NCBI GenBank assembly: GCA_036383955.1
Contig: DASVNH010000181.1
Location: 1 to 64,000, forward strand
DNA length: 64,000 nt
Direction: 5' to 3'
DNA from: JACQFK01 sp036383955
Lineage (GTDB): Bacteria > Planctomycetota > MHYJ01 > JACPRB01
Shown: positions 59,476-64,000 of the stretch, piece by piece
Numbering within the stretch: the first letter of the stretch is position 1
Layout of the letters: each line of letters opens with the position of its first letter
Notes under the pieces: model-generated
Database searches by the model: none
What the model saw: only the letters and a program-made list of their open reading frames with translations
What the model was told of the DNA's origin: nothing
Made by a program: the position numbers and the translations under genes

Positions 59476-60254
59476 GGGCGAAGAGCCAAGCGCCAAGAGC
59501 CAAGAACCAAGAGGGTTCCCCCCTGTGCTCGCCCCCCTGGGGGGCTGCGCCGGCGGCGGCGATCCTGCTGATCCTCGCGGGGTGCGCGGCGGCCCCCGAG
59601 AGCGAGCCGGTCGTCGCGACGTTCTCGATCGTCGCGCGCGATCCCGAGACGGGCGAGCTGGGCATCGCGGTGCAGTCGAAGTTCGTCGCCGTCGGCTCGG
59701 TCGTCCCGTGGGCGAAGGCCGGCGTGGGCGCGATCGCCACGCAGTCGTACGCGAACACGACCTACGGGCCGCGCGGCCTGGAGCTGCTGGCGAAGGGCGT
59801 CGCGCCCGACGAGGTCCTGAAACAGCTCACGGCCGACGACCCCCAGCGCGAGCGCCGGCAGGCCGGGATCGTGGACGCGGGCGGGAAGTCCGCGACGTTC
59901 ACCGGCAAGGACTGCCTGGCCTGGGCGGGCGGGCTCGCCGAGGAGAACGTCTGCGCGCAGGGCAACATCCTGGCGGGCGAGGCGGTGACGGCCGGGATGC
60001 TGAAGGCCTTCAAGGCGTCGAAGGGCGACCTGGGCGACCGCCTGATCGCCGCTCTCCAGGCGGGGCAGGACGCGGGCGGCGACACCCGCGGCAAGCAGTC
60101 CGCCGCGCTGCTGATCGTCCGCGACGGCTGGGGCTACGGCGGCTTCAACGACCGCTACCGCGACCTCCGCGTCGACGACCACGCCGAACCCATCGCGGAG
60201 CTGAAGCGCGTGTACGACATCCATCGGGGCATCTTCAAGCCGAGGGGGCGATGA
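59469..60254 (+). CDS. DUF1028 family lipoprotein between purL and purQ
   Basis: ATG 59469 overlaps the purL end, giving 261 residues. The first 25 residues (MVRAKSQAPRAKNQE, then SPPWGAAP) are encoded by tandem CCAAG repeats of element E12. They precede a helix and lipobox AAAILLILAGC. The DUF1028 core reads ATFSIVARDPETGELGIAVQSKFVAVGSVVPWAKAGVGAIATQSYAN, GLELLAKGVAPDEVL, RRQAGIVDAGG, and CAQGNILAG. The family is Ntn-hydrolase-like. The start of the mature fold, ATFSIVA, agrees with other members. Placement in a purine operon is odd; the stop overlaps purQ (ATGA). Confidence 0.87.
   Translation: MVRAKSQAPRAKNQEGSPLCSPPWGAAPAAAILLILAGCAAAPESEPVVATFSIVARDPETGELGIAVQSKFVAVGSVVPWAKAGVGAIATQSYANTTYGPRGLELLAKGVAPDEVLKQLTADDPQRERRQAGIVDAGGKSATFTGKDCLAWAGGLAEENVCAQGNILAGEAVTAGMLKAFKASKGDLGDRLIAALQAGQDAGGDTRGKQSAALLIVRDGWGYGGFNDRYRDLRVDDHAEPIAELKRVYDIHRGIFKPRGR
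59481..59543. repeat. CCAAG tandem stretch and C/G core, element E12, overlapping a gene start
   Basis: Tandem GAGCCAAGCGCCAAGAGCC then AAGAACCAAGAGG (59481-59512) leads to a CCCCCC / CCCCCCTGGGGGG core (59518-59543). It has the same two parts as E2 and E6 but is translated as the N-terminus of the DUF1028 protein. Confidence 0.5.
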
Positions 60255-61036
60255 GCGAGCCGCGCGCGATCGTGCTCCGGGCCGCCGGGATCAACTGCGA
60301 CCAGGAGTCGCGGGCCGCCTGCGAGAAGGCGGGATTCCGCGTCGACGTCCTCCACGTCAACCGCCTGGCCGAGAACCGCGGGCTGCTCAAGGAAGCGCAG
60401 TTCCTCCTCATCCCCGGCGGGTTCTCGTACGGCGACGACCTGGGCGCCGGCCGCGTGCTCGGCAACGAGATCCGCGCGAAGCTGCTGCCGGACCTCCGCG
60501 AGTTCGTGAAGGCGGGGAAGCTGATCCTCGGCATCTGCAACGGCTTCCAGATCATGGTGAAGGCGGGCCTCCTGCCGGATCCGTTCGACGACGCCTCGCC
60601 GACCCAGGTCACGCTGGCCAACAACGACTCCGGCAAGTTCGAGGACCGTTGGATTCGCCTCAAGGTCTCCTCCGTAAAGTCCGAATTTCTTAAGAAGGAG
60701 GAAGTCATCGAGCTTCCCATCGCCCACGGCGAGGGGAAGTTCCTTCCGGTGGACGCCGCGGCGCTGCGCCGGTGGGAGGAGAGGGGCCAGCTCGTCCTGA
60801 AGTACGTGGACGCCGACGGCCGCGAGGCCGGATACCCCTCGAACCCCAACGGCTCGACGGCTTCGGTCGCCGGGTTTTGCGACCCTTCCGGACGGGTGCT
60901 CGGCCTGATGCCCCATCCGGAACGGTTTCAGGATATGGTCAATCATCCGCGGTGGACGCGGCGGGGAGCCGACGGCGCCGCGGACGGGATGAAGTTTTTC
61001 CGGAACGCCTGGGAGTACGTGAAGAGGACCTTATGA
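60251..61036 (+). CDS. purQ: Phosphoribosylformylglycinamidine synthase, glutaminase subunit
   Basis: The 261 residues start MSEPRAIVLRAAGINCDQE, the PurQ opening. The class I glutamine amidotransferase triad is visible: Cys96 in LGICNGFQ, and His222 plus Glu224 in LMPHPERF. IPGGFSYGDDLGAG, the typical PurQ loop, is at 54-67. It supplies ammonia to PurL. The start overlaps the DUF1028 stop, and its own stop overlaps the large Ig-like gene start, so four genes (purL, DUF1028, purQ, Ig-like) are coupled. Confidence 0.96.
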   Translation: MSEPRAIVLRAAGINCDQESRAACEKAGFRVDVLHVNRLAENRGLLKEAQFLLIPGGFSYGDDLGAGRVLGNEIRAKLLPDLREFVKAGKLILGICNGFQIMVKAGLLPDPFDDASPTQVTLANNDSGKFEDRWIRLKVSSVKSEFLKKEEVIELPIAHGEGKFLPVDAAALRRWEERGQLVLKYVDADGREAGYPSNPNGSTASVAGFCDPSGRVLGLMPHPERFQDMVNHPRWTRRGADGAADGMKFFRNAWEYVKRTL

Positions 61037-64000
61037 CGTTCGCCGCCGCGGTCATTCTGCTCGCGACCGCGGCGCCTTCCTCGCAGGACAAGTCCTTCGG
61101 CTCGTTGCTTGCGGTCGTCGCTCAGGACAAGTCCCGGGAAATCCCCACCTCCCGGCGCCTCGTCGAAGTCCCCGTCGACAAAGCCAAGCTGTCCGGCCGT
61201 CCCGCCGCCGAGCTCTGGGTCTCCGCCGACCGCGGCCGCACCTGGAGCAACCAGGGGCCGCTCGACCTCGGCAAGGCCACCGCCGGCTTCCTCGCGCCGT
61301 CGGACGGCGCGTTCGGCTTCCTCGTCGTGCCCGTCGGGGCCGACGGCGCCCGCGAATTCACGCCCAAACCCGGCGACCTCCCCGCGCACGCGGTGGTCGT
61401 CGACACGGCCGCTCCGGCCGTCGAAGTCCTCGCCCCCAACGGCGGGGAAGTCTTCGGCGCGAAGCGCACGACGGTGGTCAAGTGGGCGGCCCAGGACCTG
61501 AACCTGGCGCCGGGCGGGGTGTCGATCGAGCTCTCCGCGGGCGGCACGGAAGACTGGGTGCCGGTCGCGAAGGACCTGCCGAACTCGGGGACCTACCACT
61601 GGGACATCGGCGCGGCGAGCGGCGAGTCGTTCAAAGTCCGCGTGCTGGTGCGCGACCTGGCGGGCAACACCGGGATGGACGCGTCGGACCGTCCGTTCTC
61701 GATCGACGGCCTGGCGCCGGACCTCCGGGTCACGGGTCCCGCGGCGGCCACGGCGGTGCCGGTGGCGATCGAGTACAGCGCGGTGGACCTCGGCGGGGCC
61801 GGCCTGCGCAAGGCGGTCCTCTGGGTCACGAAAGACGGCGGCCAGACCTGGGCGGCGCACGGCGAGGACGAAGACCTCCGCTCGCCGATCCCGTTCCAGG
61901 ATCTCGACGGCGTGTACGGGCTGCGGATGTCGGGCGAAGACCGGGTGGGCAACGCGGTGCCGGAGCCCCGGCCGGGCACGCCTCCGCAGGCGACGCTGCG
62001 GCTGGACCGGACGCGGCCCGAGGTGAAGCTGCTGTCCCCGGCGGCGGCGGGTTACCTGGGCGGCGTCCCGATCGAGGTCCGCTGGAGCGCGAAGGACAAC
62101 CTGGACACGCCCGCCAATCCCGTCGCGATCGCGTTCTCGGAAGACGCGGGGAAGACCTGGAAGGACGTCGCGGCCGGCCTCAAGAACGACGGCCTCCACG
62201 CCTGGACGCCTCCGAAGACGGCGGCGGGGGACTGCCGGATCCGGGTCGCGGTGACGGACCTGGCGGGCAACGTGGGCGAGGCGGTCAGCGGCCGCTTCGG
62301 CCTCGACGGCTCGATCCCCGAGGCGCGGGCGACGGGCCCGGACCGGGCGAAGACGCATCAGGTGGACGTCGGCTACGTGATCCGCGAGCTCGGCACCGCG
62401 CCGGTCAGCGTGGTCACGCTCTGGTACAAGCCCGACGGCGCGAAGGAGTGGACCAAGTACGCGGACGACGCGGACGCGGTCTCGCCGATCCTCTTCGCGA
62501 AGGCCGACGGCAAGTACGGCCTCTACGTGACCTGCGGCACGGAGCAGGCGATCAAGGCGGGCGTGGCGCAGAAGCCGCCCGCCGCCGACGCCGAAGCCCA
62601 GCTGGTCCTGACCATCGACGCGACGCCCCCGCTCATCACGCTCGAGAGCTTCACCGGCGGCGGCTATTACAAAGCAGCGGACTCGGTGGAGGTCCTCTGG
62701 AAGATGGTCGAGCCGCATCCCGACCCGCGCGGCCTCCAGATCCACCACTCGGCCGACGGCGGCGCCACCTGGAACCTCGCGGCCACGCAGGTCGACCCCA
62801 CGCCCGGAAAGCACCGCTGGGTGGTCCCGCCCACGCCCGGCGCCCGCCACAAGTTGCGCCTGAGCGTGACGGACAGCTTCGGGAACCGGGCGGAGGCGAC
62901 GTCCGACAAGCCGTTCACGATCGACGACGACCTGCCGACCGTCATCGTCTCCGACAAGCCCGCGCCCACCGGCCGCTCGAATCGGATCGCCGTGAAGTAC
63001 AAGGCCTACGATCCCTCGTCGGGCATCGATCGCGTCCAGCTGCACGGCCGCCTGATCGGCACCGATCGTCCGCTGTACCGGCTGCTGACCGAGAACCGGG
63101 CGGGGGAGGGCACGCTGGAGGCCGAGCTGCCGCAGGAGGGAACCTGGGCGCTCGTCGTGACGGCCGTCGACGGCGCCGGCAACATGTCCGCCCAGGTCGA
63201 GCGCTCGCCGAAGCCGGATTTCTCGGTGACGGTCGACCTCGTCAAGCCGCAGATCGCGATCAAGGACTCGGCGCTGCCCACCGGGGCGCGGACCTACGTC
63301 AATCCGAGCTGGGAAGTCGAGTGGCGCGCCTCGGACAACGCGACGCCCTCGGACCGCATGTTCATCCGGGTCGAGTCGTCGCAGGACGGCGGCAAGACCT
63401 GGCACGTCGCCATCCAGAGCCATCCGAACACCGGCAAGGCGGACCTCCGGGCGTACCTGCTGCCCGGCAAGCGCTACCGCCTGCGGCTGATCGCCACCGA
63501 CCAGGCCGGCAACGAGGGCGAGGCCCTGACCCCGGACTTCGATCCCGGCGAGATTCCGCCGCCCAACGTCATCCTGCGGGGCATCGACGAGGGCCGGCAG
63601 TATCCGCTCTCGACGCAGGTCACCGCCATCTGGACCACCAGCGACAAGACCATCCGCGAGGCGGTCCTGGAGCTGTCGGTCGACGGCGGCCGCACCTGGA
63701 CGACGATGGCGCGCATGAGCACGCCGTCGATGCGCGTCTCGCTGCCCGCCAAGGAAGGCCGCTACCACGTCCGCGCCGTCGCGCGCGACGCGGTCAACCG
63801 GCCTCTCAGCTCACAGTTCGTCATGTTCGACATGATCGCGGGCCTCGAGCCCGTGCGGATCGTGACCCACGCGACCGTGCCGCCGGGGAAAAGCGTGCCG
63901 GTGGTCGTCGAGCCCAAGCACATCCTGAGGATGTCGAAGGACCTCCGCCTGGAGACCTCGACCGACGGCCAGGAATGGCGGAAAGTGGCGGACGTCCGAG
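61033..64000 (+). CDS. Very large secreted protein with repeated Ig-like / BNR-like domains (5' part)
   Basis: ATG 61033 overlaps the purQ stop; the frame stays open to the end of the window (989 codons), so the gene is longer than shown. After a signal segment (MTFAAAVILLATAAPSSQ) come at least eight repeats of about 100 residues. Many contain S-x-D-G-G-x-T-W (TKDGGQTWAA, SEDAGKTWKDV, SADGGATWNLA, SQDGGKTWHV, SVDGGRTWTTM) and (R/V)(D/T)xAGN loops (VRDLAGNTG, VTDLAGNVG, VDGAGNMSA). This matches bacterial Ig-like/BNR folds of large secreted proteins. Function unknown; it may be surface-exposed. Coupling to purQ is probably for expression only. Confidence 0.85.
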   Translation, partial: MTFAAAVILLATAAPSSQDKSFGSLLAVVAQDKSREIPTSRRLVEVPVDKAKLSGRPAAELWVSADRGRTWSNQGPLDLGKATAGFLAPSDGAFGFLVVPVGADGAREFTPKPGDLPAHAVVVDTAAPAVEVLAPNGGEVFGAKRTTVVKWAAQDLNLAPGGVSIELSAGGTEDWVPVAKDLPNSGTYHWDIGAASGESFKVRVLVRDLAGNTGMDASDRPFSIDGLAPDLRVTGPAAATAVPVAIEYSAVDLGGAGLRKAVLWVTKDGGQTWAAHGEDEDLRSPIPFQDLDGVYGLRMSGEDRVGNAVPEPRPGTPPQATLRLDRTRPEVKLLSPAAAGYLGGVPIEVRWSAKDNLDTPANPVAIAFSEDAGKTWKDVAAGLKNDGLHAWTPPKTAAGDCRIRVAVTDLAGNVGEAVSGRFGLDGSIPEARATGPDRAKTHQVDVGYVIRELGTAPVSVVTLWYKPDGAKEWTKYADDADAVSPILFAKADGKYGLYVTCGTEQAIKAGVAQKPPAADAEAQLVLTIDATPPLITLESFTGGGYYKAADSVEVLWKMVEPHPDPRGLQIHHSADGGATWNLAATQVDPTPGKHRWVVPPTPGARHKLRLSVTDSFGNRAEATSDKPFTIDDDLPTVIVSDKPAPTGRSNRIAVKYKAYDPSSGIDRVQLHGRLIGTDRPLYRLLTENRAGEGTLEAELPQEGTWALVVTAVDGAGNMSAQVERSPKPDFSVTVDLVKPQIAIKDSALPTGARTYVNPSWEVEWRASDNATPSDRMFIRVESSQDGGKTWHVAIQSHPNTGKADLRAYLLPGKRYRLRLIATDQAGNEGEALTPDFDPGEIPPPNVILRGIDEGRQYPLSTQVTAIWTTSDKTIREAVLELSVDGGRTWTTMARMSTPSMRVSLPAKEGRYHVRAVARDAVNRPLSSQFVMFDMIAGLEPVRIVTHATVPPGKSVPVVVEPKHILRMSKDLRLETSTDGQEWRKVADVR

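Overview
The window is about 70% GC, densely packed, and reads as a chromosomal segment of an uncultured bacterium, most likely a member of the Planctomycetota or a close relative. The reasons are indirect: several ECF sigma factors, one paired with a zinc-ribbon Ser/Thr kinase; many secreted proteins with very short signal peptides ending in a QD-like cleavage site; Tat-signal Gfo/Idh oxidoreductase, DUF3332 and DUF1028 proteins; and many housekeeping genes outside their usual operons. No prophage, transposase, CRISPR array or rRNA operon is visible. There is one tRNA, tRNA-Ala(GGC).

Layout. 1-9.6 kb: end of a rhomboid protease, a kelch/Fn3 secreted protein, a Tat lipoprotein, two small lipoprotein or secreted genes behind an ECF sigma factor, a MoaB-like protein, a membrane-anchored unknown, riboflavin synthase, a Gfo/Idh oxidoreductase and a DUF72 protein. 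9.7-13.9 kb: a giant CheB-CheR-PAS-histidine kinase and its response regulator; the kinase has no normal start codon. 14.2-21.9 kb (minus strand): a TonB energy-transduction operon in the order Cys-rich protein, TonB-dependent receptor, DUF3450, TtpC-like ExbB, ExbB, ExbD, TonB, TPR, coupled mostly by 4-nt overlaps. 22-26.3 kb: cNMP-binding protein, trmD-rplS-ruvB, and a cysteine synthase fused to rhodanese. 26.3-29.8 kb: ECF sigma/kinase pair. 29.8-33 kb and 45-48.5 kb: two separate Mla-type (MCE) lipid transport systems. 33-36.7 kb: nadD, then a split methylmalonyl-CoA mutase with its MeaB chaperone. 37-44.8 kb: secreted and membrane proteins of unknown role, tRNA-Ala, a HEAT-repeat protein, and an ECF sigma/anti-sigma-like/thioredoxin-like trio. 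48.5-56.6 kb: two paralogous membrane proteins, a toroid-repeat protein, a sugar epimerase, carB and a DUF3332 lipoprotein with a strong terminator. 56.6-64 kb: a PurS-PurL fusion, a DUF1028 lipoprotein, purQ, and the first 989 codons of a very large Ig-like/BNR-like secreted protein that runs off the end.

Working together. Purine (purL, purQ), pyrimidine/arginine (carB), NAD (nadD), riboflavin, cysteine and propionate/B12 metabolism are all represented. The envelope theme is strong: TonB import, two lipid transporters, rhomboid, and many lipoproteins. Gene ends commonly overlap as ATGA or GTGA, so translational coupling is the main organising principle.

Most unusual content. Two families of non-coding repeats are scattered between genes. 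(1) A 25-bp palindrome (GACAAA, 2-3 nt, TCCCGGGA, 2-4 nt, TTTGTC or TTGTC), six copies, two of the sites being head-to-head doubles able to form 20-28 bp perfect stems, and one lying inside a coding sequence. (2) Large stem-loop elements whose arms are short tandem repeats. Their unit differs from copy to copy (AGGTCC, AAGGTC, GATTC, CCAAG, CACAGAG types) but is matched between the two arms, usually around a C-run/G-run core; some gene ends lie inside the arms. I do not recognise either the 25-bp family or the G/C-core hairpin family as a described element. There is no stretch longer than 300 bases without a gene; the shorter gaps are described as features where they hold something.
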